Shown: positions 23,095-35,608, counted from the first letter of the stretch. The stretch: 64,000 nt of DNA from Allomyces macrogynus ATCC 38327 (GCA_000151295.1 GG745331.1:285483-349482), one strand, 5' to 3'. The notes: generated by a model not told the origin, from the letters alone. Numbers and translations are program-made.

Positions 23095-24286
23095 TTCGAG
23101 TTTTGTGGCCTGCTTTTGCTTATCATTATAGGAATTTGGGTCGAGTTGGCGATGTGATTCAAATTGATTGTTGCTCCTTGCCCACAGAAACAGCGATGTG
23201 CTGGTCTCCAGCTTGGACATCACACCAAAGCGCTGCATGTGACCTCAGTATTGCGAAACCAAGACCAATGTTCCAGTCAGGATTGACTTGGTGTTGCTGA
23301 TCTCGACTACCTATTGTCATAAAGGATTTGCTCGCGAAGAAAAAATAAATCAAAGCGGTGGAGAACAGAGAGTCAGGCTTGCCATCTCTGACAACAATTT
23401 GCAGCCCAGAGACCTGGCACGCTTCAAGCTCCACAACCATCACCATAACACAAATCCGGACCATTGAAGGGCAGGCTGTAAACAAGCTGCAATTAAGGAT
23501 TCGGCTTGCAGTGCCTCCAGCTCAAAGAGTCAGTATGATCGATACATGAGGGCAAGCTTTCTGCAATGACCAGTGAGTGAAGGTGCATGCATCCAAGAGC
23601 CTTGACAGGAGACTTTCAGCCTGAGAACATGAAACGAAAGCGGTGGGAATGGCAGAGAACGATATATCTTTCCGCTTTTCTTACAGGTGCTGCAGTGGTC
23701 TGCTTGATATTCTCAATCAGATATAGCACCAATCGGAATGGAGCTGAGAGTTAGGAACCAGGGGCAAAAAAACCACACATCATGTCCTTGCCCCCCCCCC
23801 CCCCCTGCCCTCCTGAGCGCCGTCCGCGTGCCCTCTCATCATTGTGCTCCAATGTGCGTGCGTAAAATGTCAGATATGATGGCAATTACATCGCATTCAG
23901 CATGAGCAGGGCGGGCTTGCCCTGCATATGTAAGCTTTTCAAAGTGGGGTATGGCAGCCTGCTGTTGATTTGAATGCCTGGAGCAAGCATCACCCACACT
24001 CTGAGCGCCATTAGCATTTGCAGCTATCCGTTGACCTTTCCGAAATTGAATGAGTGGACAATGTCGAGAAGCGGTTCTGCTTTCAATTTTGGTCTCAAGG
24101 AGCATTCCGCTTTGTCCAGAAAGGTAACGGTTGAAATGGTTCTTTCAAAGTGGGTGAAAAATCTGGACTGCATCTGCTGCAAACAGCAAACCACCATTCC
24201 CCCTCACTGAGAATCAGCGATGACCAAGCGTGATGACCCAATGCAAATCCACAGAAAGTCCACAACCAAATAGCCCGAATCAACCT
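23095..24286. other. Lower-GC intergenic stretch with poly-C tract
   Basis: Base composition drops visibly compared with the flanking genes. Apart from a 15-C run at 23791-23805 I see only short, motif-free frames. With the adjoining LRR-like relic it may mark an old insertion or a gene-loss scar. Confidence 0.5.
23791..23805. repeat. Poly-C homopolymer (15 C)
   Basis: Fifteen consecutive C residues follow TTG and precede TGCCC in a non-coding region. Homopolymers of this length are prone to length error in sequencing. Confidence 0.95.
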
Positions 24287-25253
24287 TCACACGTCGTCAT
24301 CATAGCCATCGTCATCGTCGTCATCCTGGACCTCCTCCTTGATGTTCTCTGTCACAATCTCCACAGCACCAAGCGGCGTGAGCAGCGGCGCCAGCCCCTC
24401 TGCTGATGGAACATCTCTCAGTACAACCGACTGGAGCATCGGGGGCAGCACAGCAATCCACTCGCCGGCCATCGCAGCGCGGAATGGGATGCCTGACAGG
24501 TTCAGGGTGCAGAGACGCGGCGGAAAAGTTGGTGGCAGCGTTTCCAAGCCGTTGTGGCTCTGATCCCAGTGCACGAACGAAACAGGCCATCCAACGCGGG
24601 CAGCAAATGCGAGATCCGAGGGCATCACAATGCAGGAACGGATAGAAAGGAGCTGGAGGTTTTGGTGGGCAGGTTCCGTCAAATAGGATCATGAGGACCT
24701 GTGAGTACTCGAGCATCGAATCTTCCAGCCACAGTTTGACAAGCGAGGGCGGAAGGTGCAAGAATAGATGATTGAGCGCAGCGGGGTTGGAACCTTCTGA
24801 AACCAGTCTCAGATTCGTGAGTGATGGCGCCAAAATCAGGTCCATGCCCATGCACCACTCCACTCAGACACACCTACAGGCAAACTGTTGACCACAGACG
24901 GCAATTCGCGTTGGAAGAGAGGCCATTCGCGATCCTCGTCCTCGAATGGTTGCAATTCTACATTGAAGCCCTGTTTATGAAGCCCTGTTGGCAAATCGCA
25001 CGTCATGGCCACAAGCATCAACTCCTTCCACAAGTAGAGGCATGGCCAGTGTCAAGGTGCGGAGCTGTGAGCACCTGCGCACCATGCGAACAATGTCGCG
25101 CAGATTGCCCATGACATGCGTCAGATCAATGTTGAGTTCAAACGTCATGAGATGAGAAAGCATGGGCAAGACCGTGACAAGATCGGCAACTGTTCGCCCA
25201 TGCGCCCTCAACTGCGTGGTTCGTGCGGAATGAGATGATGAGGGACTGTACAA
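24287..25253 (-). pseudogene. Probable LRR-type protein relic broken by frame changes
   Basis: Leucine-rich segments lie in order on the minus strand but in different frames: about 25253-25010 (LRDIVRMVRRCSQLRTLTLAM), 25030-24870 (KELMLVAMTCDLPTG), 24863-24680 (APSLTNLRL...PPSLVKLWLED), and 24682-24287 (LQLLSIRSC...FPPRLCTLNLSG, ending in a poly-Asp tail and a stop). The layout resembles F-box/LRR proteins without a visible F-box. One junction could be a 46-nt intron (24698-24653), but its donor GTCCTC is poor. No good intron explains the other two. GC content is lower than in neighbouring genes. A decaying gene is the simplest reading; an active gene with unusual introns or sequence errors is the alternative. 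Confidence 0.45.
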
Positions 25254-25417
25254 ATATCCATGAATATACGCGCGTCAAGGATGGCCTCCCACCAGTTGAT
25301 GTGTGGCTTGTGAATCGTGGCCTGTTGTCACGTCTTTCCAAACCCATTTCATGAATCGCGGTCTTCACTTCGCATCTTCACTTCACAGCGAGCAGGCATG
25401 CATAAAACATAGTAAAT

Positions 25418-27193
25418 TTACTGAGCCGGGCTCCCCTGCCTTACGTTCACGGTCTTTTGAATACTCATTCTCCTCTGCGGTCCAGCCGCAGCAGGGTCGC
25501 GCGCGGTGGTGGTGGCCTTGCGCACAGTGGCCTGGATGCTCCTGCGCCGCGCCGACCGTCTCCTCCCACGAGCCGGCGCGGCCGCAGCAGTAAATACGTG
25601 TCCACGCATCACACCCACGAGCAACGCCAAGTGGCACGCGAGCAGCAGGGCCGACGAGAAGTTGGTCGAGGGAAACACGTTCCAGCAGTACTCGATAGCG
25701 GCGAGGATGGCCAGCCTAAATCGAAGCCAAGCTCAAGCATGAGCGCATGGTCCACTACTTCCCTCGACACAACGCGATCAATAAAACGCACCTGGTCGGC
25801 CACGTCCAGTCCGTGACCTGCACGAGCATCGGCAACGCCATCGCGTACCACGCGTAGAACTGGTAATGCAAACTGCGCGCCGTCGTGATTCCGACCAACT
25901 GCACGGCAAACGCGAGCGTCACCGTCGCGCGCGCATCGTCCCACACGTTCCGCGGTGCACCGGGCTTACCGCGCACAAACCACCTTGCCAGCGCCGATGG
26001 CAGCCCACGCTGGTGCCGCGCGTTCCACCAGACGAGCATGCCTACAACCAGCGCGAACCAGATCGACACGAGCACGAGCGCAAACGCGGGCGAGACAAAC
26101 GCGGGTTCCGGCACAAACCGCCAGTTGACGGTCCACTTGTGCATGAACACGCGCGACATGTCGAAGGCGCGCGACAGATATGCGCGCGGTGCGTGCGCGA
26201 GGAACGGGAGCGCGACACCGATTTGGATAGTGACGATGAGCAGCACGTGTGCGAAAAAGGCGAGCGGGCCGTGCCGCATCGCGAGCTGGTAAAGGAGCGC
26301 GGGCGCGGCGAGCAACGCGTTCATTTTGACCGAGAGGCCAAGACTACACGAACAAAACTGTTGGTTGAGTCGAAATTGTCGAATGAAATGGTGGAGAGAC
26401 TCCGCAGCAGGTCTATGTACCTGAATAGTGTTGACGCGATCCACGTGCGATTCCTGGTCAGCGCCAGCAGCGAGGCCATAGTGAAGAGCGTGACAAACGG
26501 GTCGTTGAACAGGCGCAGCACGTAGATCGAGTGCAGGCGTTTCGAGAGGCATAACAAGGGGAACGTGATGACGGGAAACTAGTGGCGAAAGTGACGCGAA
26601 TTGGTGATGAGCAGGGTTTCACGCGGTAGCCGTTGGGGAACGACAGAACACCACTTTGGTGCAACATACCTGGCAGACGCGGTACAGGATCATGACGACG
26701 GCAAGGGTCAGGCAGTGTAGTGCGGCAAACAGGTACTGCGCAAGGATGCGGTTGGTGCCGCCGTTGGTCGCGCCGTGCAGCGCGCCATAGATCCAGACAT
26801 GACCGGCCGGGTATCTACCGTCAACCTTTAAGTCAGGGCGCAGCACAAAATCGAACATGGTCGTCGTCAGGCCGTAGGACCGCCGTACACGAGAGGGCCG
26901 GTATCGCCGGAAATGGCCGAGTAGTCGCGCTCGCCCGCGAGCACGAGGCCGACCTGCTGCATGTAAGTCAACCAGTCGATTTCCGTGTCTACCATGTAGT
27001 GGTCGCGCGTGAGCACCAAGTGGTCGGTCGTCTTTGCTGCGGGGCGTCGGGTTGGGTGGCACATACAGGGTACGCGCGCGATCAGGGCGCGGTCGAAAAT
27101 AATCTCGAGCGCGACCAGTCCGGCCATGATCGTGTACGGGTGGCGGTCGGCCGCCTTGGCGACGCGTGCAAACGCATCTCCTGTCGCGGCCAT
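25418..27193 (-). CDS. ALG3: Dol-P-Man:Man5GlcNAc2-PP-Dol alpha-1,3-mannosyltransferase
   Basis: Six exons (27193-27067, 26988-26889, 26814-26670, 26578-26421, 26343-25792, 25715-25418) give 459 residues. ALG3 adds the first dolichol-phosphate-mannose-derived mannose to the lipid-linked N-glycan precursor in the ER lumen. The diagnostic segments are [71 protein letters not shown] and [11 protein letters not shown]; all but [13 protein letters not shown] cross or abut a splice junction that restores the motif. Many hydrophobic helices fit a polytopic GT58 enzyme. The Arg/Ala/Gln-rich tail of ~60 residues is longer than usual. The gene is head-to-head with the coiled-coil gene. Confidence 0.95.
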
Positions 27194-27742
27194 GATGCTG
27201 CGACTTGAACTGGTCGTTTGAAGTGATGGGCGGCGGCCCGTGCTGCTCATCGCGTCGTCGTCGGGCAGCAGCGTGGCGCGGCAGCTGGCGCTGGAGCTCG
27301 CGCTGGAGCAGGACGAGCTTCGGCGGATCGTCATGGTGGTTGGCGGCGGTGACGCGTCCAAGCCGAGCAGAGCGCGGGCAGTGTCGAGGAGAGTGCGCTG
27401 CTGGCCGACGAGCGCGAAGGAGGAAAAGATCGCGACTGAACATGCCAAGGAGCTCCGCCTCTCGCCTCTCGACGTGATCGCTGGTCCGGGCAGGGACGGG
27501 TGCATTTTGGCAAGCGGCGGGCTGGGCCACGAACGCGGCGCCCGCAGAAGGCCTGCGACGCGAAAACCACAGACACGCTCCATTGCCACGGCGGCAAGTG
27601 CAACTGCCTGCGTGTCATGCTGCCCCATGTCCTCGCGTCGTCGCTGTCCTCCTCGGCCCACGACGCCGACAGCAAGCAACAAGCTCCTGCAGCGGCCGCC
27701 ACCAGCCCCGCTCAACACCCCCGCTGGACCCCCCGCTGCAAC
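27194..27742. promoter_or_regulatory. Divergent promoter region, ALG3 / coiled-coil gene
   Basis: This 549-bp spacer lies between two start codons on opposite strands. Open frames cross it but look like GC-rich noise. No known element is visible. Confidence 0.4.
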
Positions 27743-29191
27743 ATGCCGCACCGCAACCAGAGCGCTCTCAAACCGGTCACCGCCGACCGCCAGGCCCCCG
27801 GTGCCGCGCATCCCGGCCCTGCTCGCCATCTCGGCTTCAAGGAGCCGCTCACTGCAACCAAGCACGCCAAGGACGGTCCGTCCGCTCCGTGGGACGCGTC
27901 CAAGTCGCCAAAACACGGTCTGATCCGCTCGCCAACCTTGCACGTCCGCTAGGCAGCGCGTCCAGCATCCGCACGTCCGCAGGATCCAAGCGACCGCCGT
28001 CGAGCAGTGGTCAGAGTCGTGTGCGATCGGCCAGTCCGGTGGGCCTTGCAACAGCATCGGGAAGCACCACCATGCTCGCCGCCCCTTCCGGCCCCACGCT
28101 GGGGATGCGCACCGCGCTGCTTCCCTCCAATTTGGCCCTGAACTTCGGGTCGTTTGGGTCCAAACTCGATCTGGCGTCGCTGCTCCATGGCGACGGCGGC
28201 GCGTCGAGTCTCAAATTGGCGGGCCGCAAGGTGCAGGGTCCCGACATGGCTGCGCTGCGTGAAGTCCACCGGCGCACGCTCGATGCCGTTGATACGCTCG
28301 ACTCGGACTCGTCAGGTGAGGTGCACCACTTGTATCGTCAAAGTGCTCCGTTTCTCGCCGCCCATCTCACCGGTTTCCCAATCGCTAGACCGGCTCCGCC
28401 AAGTCCTCTATAGCTGGCGACGCGATGCACGCGACGCCGACCAGCGGTGCGCCGACGCCGTGGCCGCTGCGCTCCACGAGGCGCAGTTCCACGATAAGTG
28501 CCAGGCCGTCGAGGCTCGGCTACGCGCAGACTTGGCGGCGCTCGTTCAGGAAATGAACCAGCTCGTCGCGACCAATGCCAAGGTTTCCTTCGGGCCATTT
28601 ACCGCTGCGCGGCGAGTCTTGGCGTTTGACGTACCTCCTTCTTCCCCTGTAGCTCACGACGCAAATCGAAACGCTCAAGCGTGAAAAGGAGATTGAAGCG
28701 TCGCTCAAGGCCACGGCCGTCGAAGCCATGGCGCGCCAGAACTTGAAGCGCGCCAGTGCAGCGAGCTCGGACCGGCCGTCCTCGCCATCAGCGGAGCGGC
28801 AGGGTTCACTCAAGTACGGTGTCTTGTTTGGTGACGTTTCGCTCAGCTGTATGTTGCGCTCACCAACCGTCTCGGTCTTATTCCCAGGCCCGACGCGCTC
28901 CACGACATTGTTCACGCCTACGCGTGCGACCACGGCTGGACCGACGCGCAGCTCGCTGCCGCGCTTGACGGCATCGCGTCCAAGCTCCGTGCGTCGTCAC
29001 GGTTCTCAACAGCACCGACATCGCGACATCCCGCGCCAGCACGAATTCGCAGCGCGCCGCCACGACGAGCGGTTGCGATCGCGGCCGACGCAACACCACC
29101 TTCCCCGGTCGACGCGCCCGGCCAGCACCCGCTGCGGTCCGGGTTCGCGGCGCGCGCCAAAGCCGACCCGCACTATGCACTATGCTCTTGA
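27743..29191 (+). CDS. Coiled-coil protein with disordered N-terminus, unknown function
   Basis: I do not recognise this protein. The model has exons 27743-27917, 27953-28315, 28389-28582, 28653-28813 and 28888-29191, for 398 residues. The later introns (73, 70 and 74 nt) are phase-consistent. The first intron would be only 35 nt (27918-27952, GTCTGA...CTAG); it is proposed because the frame moves there, and it is the weakest part. An alternative start is the ATG at 28072 in a strong ACCACCATG context. The N-terminal ~150 residues are Ser/Pro/Gly-rich. A helical region ([17 protein letters not shown], then [17 protein letters not shown] and [14 protein letters not shown]) predicts a coiled coil. 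A small helical domain ([20 protein letters not shown]) precedes a basic disordered tail. Confidence 0.6.
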
Positions 29192-30559
29192 TACCGATGA
29201 TGAGACTGGTGTGCGTAATATCTTGTTATTTGGGTCTCTTTTTTTGCAGCTCTTTTCCCGTGCCGCACGTGGCTGCGAGAGCAACCGACGACGTCGTATG
29301 CCCGCAGGGCGAGACCAAGAGGGAACGAGAGTGGTTGCTAGCACTTGGCACCAGCGGATGTATCACTCTGTCATTCTCATGTTGACGTCGTGACGCCACG
29401 GCCAATATTTACAGTCCACACATGACCGCGTGCTGCGGTTCGAGGGTGCACGCGCAGGCCGCAGCCCAGGCACTCCCCTCACGAAAAAAATTCATTATCG
29501 CCGACGAGGTGGCAATGGAAGTGCGTCCCATAATCCACGTTACATTACTTCTGCACGCCGGCGGCTTTCGCCGTGCGGCGTCCCGAGCAGCTCCTTTTGC
29601 GCCCCCCTGGCCCCCGCATTCTGTGCGCGGCGCGGGGTGGGGGGGGAGGTGTCCACTGTGCGCAGGCACGCCATTTGAACCACGTTTTGCCAGGAAGTTG
29701 ATGGTTGTTCGTGGCGAAGCCAGTGGAGCAAGGCAAAGGGACGGTGTTTGACGTGGCCGAGGAGACGGGCCATCCGTCGGATGCCAAGCGACCACGGATT
29801 TCACGAGAAGGAACAGCGCTGAACAACAAACAACAGCACAACACAAACACAACGGACCAACCCAAACGCCAAACGAACGCACCCTCGGACACTTCCGCCG
29901 GCTCCACCACACTTGCGCAACGTTCATTTTCGTTGTTGCTGTTGCTGATCACTGCACGCCTCTGTCGTCGACGCTGATCTCAGCGGTTGCCCGCAGCCGC
30001 AGGGACGCCGTCCTCGACCTCACCGTAAACACCAAGTCGTATAAGTTGGCGCACTCCCCGCCAAACGACGGCAGCTCCACCATCTCCGGCCCGACGATTT
30101 GGTCGGACCAGACTTTCTTTTCCAGGTGCCAAAGGACAACAAATAACGACGACCACGTTGGCGACGACGACGGCAAGGTAAATATCGGCAGAGCCGCCAC
30201 GGTCCCCCTTTTGTTCCAGGTGCCGCGGCCCCTGCCGCCGCTTCCGCAGCGCCTCGCCGAAATGCAGATTGTTGCAGCTGGGTTGCGTCTTTGTGCACCG
30301 AAATTCTGGGAAAGCGGGGCAGCGGAGGGATTGAGTCAGCCAAACTCGCAAACGAAGAGCTGACTCGTTTGCGCTGCCGCTGTTGTTGATTTTCTGTCTC
30401 CCAGGTCAACTCATTCTCGTCCCATCAACAAAAGCGCGCGGCTCGCCCCGAGTCCTCTCTCCTCCCGCGCTTGTCCCTCTCCCGTCCCTCCACCCAAGGC
30501 CCTCTCTCGGTGCCCGCATTTGCATTTGCACGACCTCCCGAAGCGCCGCCATTTCCACC
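29192..30559. other. Unresolved region with possible exons
   Basis: About 1.4 kb precedes the ABC transporter. Fragments on the plus strand look coding: ATG at 29422 with RKKFIIADEVAME ending at a GTGCGT donor, and 30000-30120 ending near CTTTTCCAG. A second strong acceptor (TTTGTTCCAG) sits before 30220. On the minus strand, 30150-29953 also reads plausibly. I could not join either set into a gene. The ABC promoter must lie in its 3' part. Confidence 0.35.
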
Positions 30560-33500
30560 ATGACGGCCAGCGACGCTGCAGGCGCTACGGCCGCGCGCGA
30601 CGTGGAGCTCCACGAGGCGCAGAAAAACAAGGATTACGATGAGTTGCCGGCAACGGCCAACGACAAGGATGCGGCCGCTGCCGTTGCGACGACCGGCAAG
30701 GATGCCGACAAGAAGGCGCCCGACACGCAGCTCGTGCCGTTCATGGGCCTGTTCCGCTACGCGGATGGCAAGGACAAGCTGCACATGGCGCTCGGTCTCT
30801 TCTGCGCCGCCGCGTTTGGGTCCGGAATGCCGCTCATGACGGTTGTCTTTGGTGACATTATCCAAGCGTGCGTACTTATTTTTGTTGCTGAGCACGGGTT
30901 GGCTCGGGCTCGAGACTGGGTGCCGACACCCCCTCTTTTGTGTGTGTTTGTGTTTCATGCATCGCTGACAGCGTCCGGTGCCGACTCGTCCAGATTCAAC
31001 GACTATGCGTCGAAGCTCATGATTCCCGGCACGACGCCCGCCGAAATGGCGGCGGCCAAGGACGCGCTCGAGCACGACGTGATTCGGTCGATTATCTGGT
31101 TCATTGTGATCGGTGTCGCGGCCTTCTTTGCCGCGTGGGGCCAGCAGGCCTTTTGGATGGTTGCCGGCGAGAACCAGGCCAAGCGCATTCGCAAGCTCTT
31201 TGTCGACAAGGTCCTGCACCAGGAAATCGCCTTCTTTGACAAGCACCCGGCCGGCGACTTGACGACGCGCCTGACGGGCGATATCTCGCTAATTCAAGAT
31301 GGGATCTCGGAAAAGGTCTCGATGACCTTCCAGTACGGCGCAACGTTCATTGCCGCGTTTGTGATTGGTACGCAGCGACGTTTTGCGATTTGAAGGTAGC
31401 GAGCGAGTGCACGCGATAACTGACTTGCCGCTTCGGTATGTTCACAGCCTTCACCAAGGGCTGGCAGCTGACACTGGTTCTGCTCGCTGTGACCCCACTG
31501 CTCGGTGCTGCCGGCGCTGTTGTACGTCTTGAACTATATGCCGGATTTCCCCACCCGGACTGGCCGCTCACTCGTTTCTGCTGCGACTGTAGATGGGCAA
31601 GATCATGGGCGCAGCGACGGAGCGGTCGCAGGCCACATACGGCGAGGCCGGTTCGATTGCGCAGGAGGTGCTCTCGTCGATTCGCACCGTCGTCGCGTTT
31701 GGCGGTGAGGAGCGGTCGCTCAAGGCCTACGAGGTCAAGCTGCGCGCCGGCTACGTGCTCAACGTCAAGAAGGCCGTCTACGCCGGGATCGGGATCGGCG
31801 TGTTCATGCTGATCCTGTTCTGCACCTACTCGCTCGGGTTCTACTTTGGCTCGATCATGGTCAAGGACGGCAAGATGAATGGCGGCGACGTGCTCAACGT
31901 CTTCTTTGCCGTCATTATTGGTGCCTTTTCGCTCGGCCAAGCCGGTCCGAACATGCAGACGATTGCGACGGGCCGCGGTGCCGCGGCCAAGATCTACGAC
32001 ATTATCGAGCGCGTGCCCTCCATCAACTCGGCGTCCGAGAACGGCCAAAAGGTCGACACGCTCAAGGGCTCAATTGAGTTCCGCAACGTGTCCTTCCACT
32101 ACCCGTCGCGCCCTGACGTGCCGATTCTCAAGAACTTTAACCTGACGGTCAACCCGGGCGAGACGGTCGCGTTGGTTGGCGAGTCGGGCTCTGGCAAGTC
32201 GACGATCGTGCAGCAGCTTCTGCGGTTTTACGACCCGGTCGAGGGCGAGGTGCTCGTCGACGGCGTGAATGTGCGCGACTACCATCTCAAGTCGTACCGC
32301 ACATGCATTGGGTTTGTCCAGCAGGAACCGGTGCTCTTTGACGTGACGATTGCCGAGAACGTGTCGATGGGCGCCAAAGAGGGCGTCAATGTCTCGCGCG
32401 ACATGATCGAGGCCGCGTGCAAGCTCTCGAACGCGTCTGGGTTCATTTCCAAGCTGCCGCAGGGGCTCGACACGCGCGTCGGTGAGCGCGGGTCGTTGCT
32501 GAGTGGTGGCCAGAAGCAGCGTGTCGCGATTGCTCGTGCTATTATTTCGTCGCCGTCGCTGCTGTTGCTCGACGAGGCCACGTCGGCGCTCGATACCGAA
32601 TCGGAAAAGGTTGTGCAGGAGGCGCTCGACAAGGCGTCGAATGGCCGCACGACAATTGTCGTGGCGCACCGGCTCTCGACGATCCAGAACGCCGACAAGA
32701 TTGTCGTCATGAAGAAGGGTGTCATTGTCGAAATGGGCACGCACGAGTCGCTGATTGCGGCCAACGGGTACTACGCGTCGCTCGTGCACGCGCAGGAAGT
32801 CCGCACTGACGGCAACACGTCCGACGAGACGACGGCCGACCCGGACGTTGTCCTGGCCGAAGGCGTGCACGACGCGCACGGCAACAAGAACACGTACATT
32901 TCGCTTGAGCGCACCAAGTCGAACGCCGGAGACACGATTGCGAGCATTGCCGAGGTCAAGGATGACGACGACGAAAATGTCGAGGCGCCGTCCGTCAACA
33001 TGATGCGTTTGTTTGCGCTGCAGAAGCCCGAGGCGCTGCTGCTGTTTGGCGGCACGCTTGGCGGCGCCATCAACGGCGTGATCATGCCGCTGTTCTCCGT
33101 CGGTGCGTATCGTACAGAGTTCCTTTGCCCTTTCTCGGTGTGATCGGAGAACTGACTTGCTCTCGCTCGACTCGATAGTGTTCTCGAAGATCTTGAGTGT
33201 ATTCGCCGAGACCGACATCAACGTGATGCGCGACCGCGCCAACTTCTGGGCGGGCATGTTCGTCGTCCTCGCCGTCGTCTCGTTCATTGCCAACTTCATG
33301 CAGGCCGCCCTCTTCGGCATTGCCGGCGAGCGGCTCACGATGCGCGTGCGCGCCATGTCGCTGCGCGCACTGCTGCGGCAGAACATTGCCTTCTTTGACC
33401 AAAAGGAGAACTCGACGGGCGCATTGACGCACCAGCTCTCGGACGAGGCCGACCGTATCCAAGGGCTCACGGGCGCTTACATGGGCTCGATTGTCCAGCT

Positions 33501-35119
33501 CGCGACCAACGCGATTGCCGGTCTCGTCATTGCTTTTATCTACTCGTGGAAACTGACATTGATCATCCTCGTCCGTATATTTTTGCGTTTTCCGAGCCGC
33601 TGTCAATGTTGAGCACTCGCTGACGCTGCTCCTGGACGTGTAGGCGTGTGCACCCGTCATGGTGATTGCAGGCGCGCTCCAGATGAAGGTACGCCTGGCC
33701 CCCGCCGTCTATGTGTTAATTTTGACTTTGAACCTTCGCTGACACTCTTATCGTACATGTGTAGGTCATGGCGGGCTCTGGCGGCAAGATCAAGAAGGCC
33801 TACGGCGCCGCGGCGCACTTGACGTGCGACGCCATGGCCAACATCCGCACGGTGCAGTCGCTCGCCCGCGAGAAGTGGTTCTTGGTCAAGTATGGCGAGC
33901 AGATTGAGATCCCGCACAAGATTTCGATGCGCAAGGCCTGGCTCGGCAGTATGGGCTTTGGATTCTCGCAGGGGTCGATCTTCCTCGTCTACTCGGCCGC
34001 CTACTACGCTGGTTTCCGTCTCGTTTTTGACGACGGACTCGATGTCGGCGACATGTTCATTGTACGGCCATCTTTTTCTTCCCGTGATGCGACTTTGATT
34101 GTCGTCTGACTCACCCCTTCGCTGATCTCCTAATCATAGTGCATGTTCTCGGTCGTCTTTGCCGCCATGGGTGCGGGCCAGATGTCGGCATTCGGCCCGA
34201 ATGCGGCCAAGGCCAAGATCGCGACCGCGTCCTTCTTCCAGCTGCTCGACCGCGTGCCGCCGATCGACGTGACGTCAGAGGCCGGCGAGCGTCGCGTCAA
34301 CAGCGAGGTGCAGGGCGCTGTGAAGCTCGACAATGTCAAGTTCTCGTACCCGTCGCGTCCGGACGCGCCCATCTTGCGCGGCATGAACGCGGACTTTGCC
34401 TGCAGGCAAGAAGATTGCGCTGTGCGGTGCCTCGGGTGGCGGCAAGGTACGGCCTGATTCTCTTCGTTGTTCACGAAATTTTGCTCGAACTCGACTGACG
34501 CCTTCGTGTTTCGCTTTTCTAGTCGACGATCATTGCCGCGCTCGAGCGGTGGTACGACGTGAACTCGGGCACCGTGAGTCTCGACGGGCTCAACGTCAAG
34601 GACTGGAACCTGCCAAACCTGCGGTCGCACCTGTCGCTGGTCGCGCAGGAGCCGGTGCTCTTCTCCATGACGATTGGCGAGAACATTGCCTACTCGAAGC
34701 CCGACGCGACCATGGACGAAATCATTCGTGCGGCCAAGCTCGCCAACATCCACAACTTTGTCGACTCGCTGCCGGACAAGTACAACACGCCCATCACGGG
34801 CGCGCAAGTCAGTGGCGGGCAGCGGCAACGGATTGCGATTGCGCGCGCGATCATTCGCGACCCGAAGGTGCTCTTGCTCGACGAGGCCACGTCGGCGCTT
34901 GACTCTGAGTCGGAAAAGGTCGTGCAGGCTGCGCTCGACAAGGTGTCCGAAGGCCGCACGTCGATCATTGTCGCGCACCGGTTGTCGACGATCCAGGACG
35001 CCGACTTGATCCTGTGCATGCGCGACGGCAGGGTCGTCGAGCAGGGCACGCACGACGAGCTGTATGCGCAGCGCGGGCTCTACTACACGCTCGTCAACAA
35101 CCAGAAGTTGACGTCGTAA
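30560..35119 (+). CDS. Full-size ABCB (P-glycoprotein-type) transporter with a one-base frame break before NBD2
   Basis: Nine exons: 30560-30867, 30994-31367, 31448-31521, 31593-33102, 33179-33570, 33644-33688, 33765-34061, 34140-34446, 34523-35119. Read through the break, the length would be ~1300 residues, normal for this TMD-NBD-TMD-NBD family. These pumps export lipids, peptides or drugs using ATP. NBD1 has Walker A GESGSGKST (about 448), LSGGQKQ (about 555), LLLLDEATSALD and the H-loop VAHRLSTI. NBD2 has GASGGGKST, split by an intron after the Lys, then VSGGQRQ and LLLDEATSALD. In exon 8 the frame shifts by one base at the TTT of 34395-34397: upstream ILRGMN and downstream AGKKIALCG lie in different frames with no room for an intron. 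This is either a sequencing error or a disabling mutation; all catalytic motifs are otherwise intact. Confidence 0.93.
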
Positions 35120-35608
35120 AGGCGAGTTGGGTGGCGTTTGGTTTTTTTGCGTTTTGGTTGGGTGAGGCCGAGTCGCGCTGTCGCGTGCGCCAGTCGGTCC
35201 TCTTCACGGCGTGTCCTTTGCGTTTCTTTGTTGCAGTGTCGACTTTTTCTCGTATCTTTTTTAGCCTCTCTTCGTTGTGCTCTTGTACAGTAACCGCTCG
35301 GATTTCCGCGATTTCATTGGAATGGTGTCAACAACAAGACCCGCTTTTCATCCACCTGCCGGCGTGGTTGTGAATGTGCGTTTTCCTGTTCAGTTGGTTG
35401 GGGTCCTGACAGCCAAAATCTCAAACCCCGGCCAAGCGTTCATCATCGCGTTATTGCTGCTGTTCCAGCAACCTACGAGCAGATCGGTCGTCCGAAACAT
35501 GGCCGCTGTCATCGTCGTCGTTCACCCAGCTGCCGTGATCCCATACCTTCGAGCACGAGTTGGACCGCATCAACACCGCGCACAAGTGCCCGCATCCGAT
35601 CCAGCACC
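35120..35608. other. Intergenic spacer between ABC transporter and HMG gene
   Basis: This holds the transporter 3' UTR and the HMG gene promoter, both on the plus strand. T-rich stretches at about 35140-35275 may include 3'-end signals. No gene is seen. Confidence 0.5.

Noticed and set aside
34330..34446. An intron explaining the frame change in the ABC transporter
   Set aside because: Any GT-AG pair nearby would remove the conserved YPSRPDAPILRG segment. The conserved sequence is continuous across the break apart from one T.
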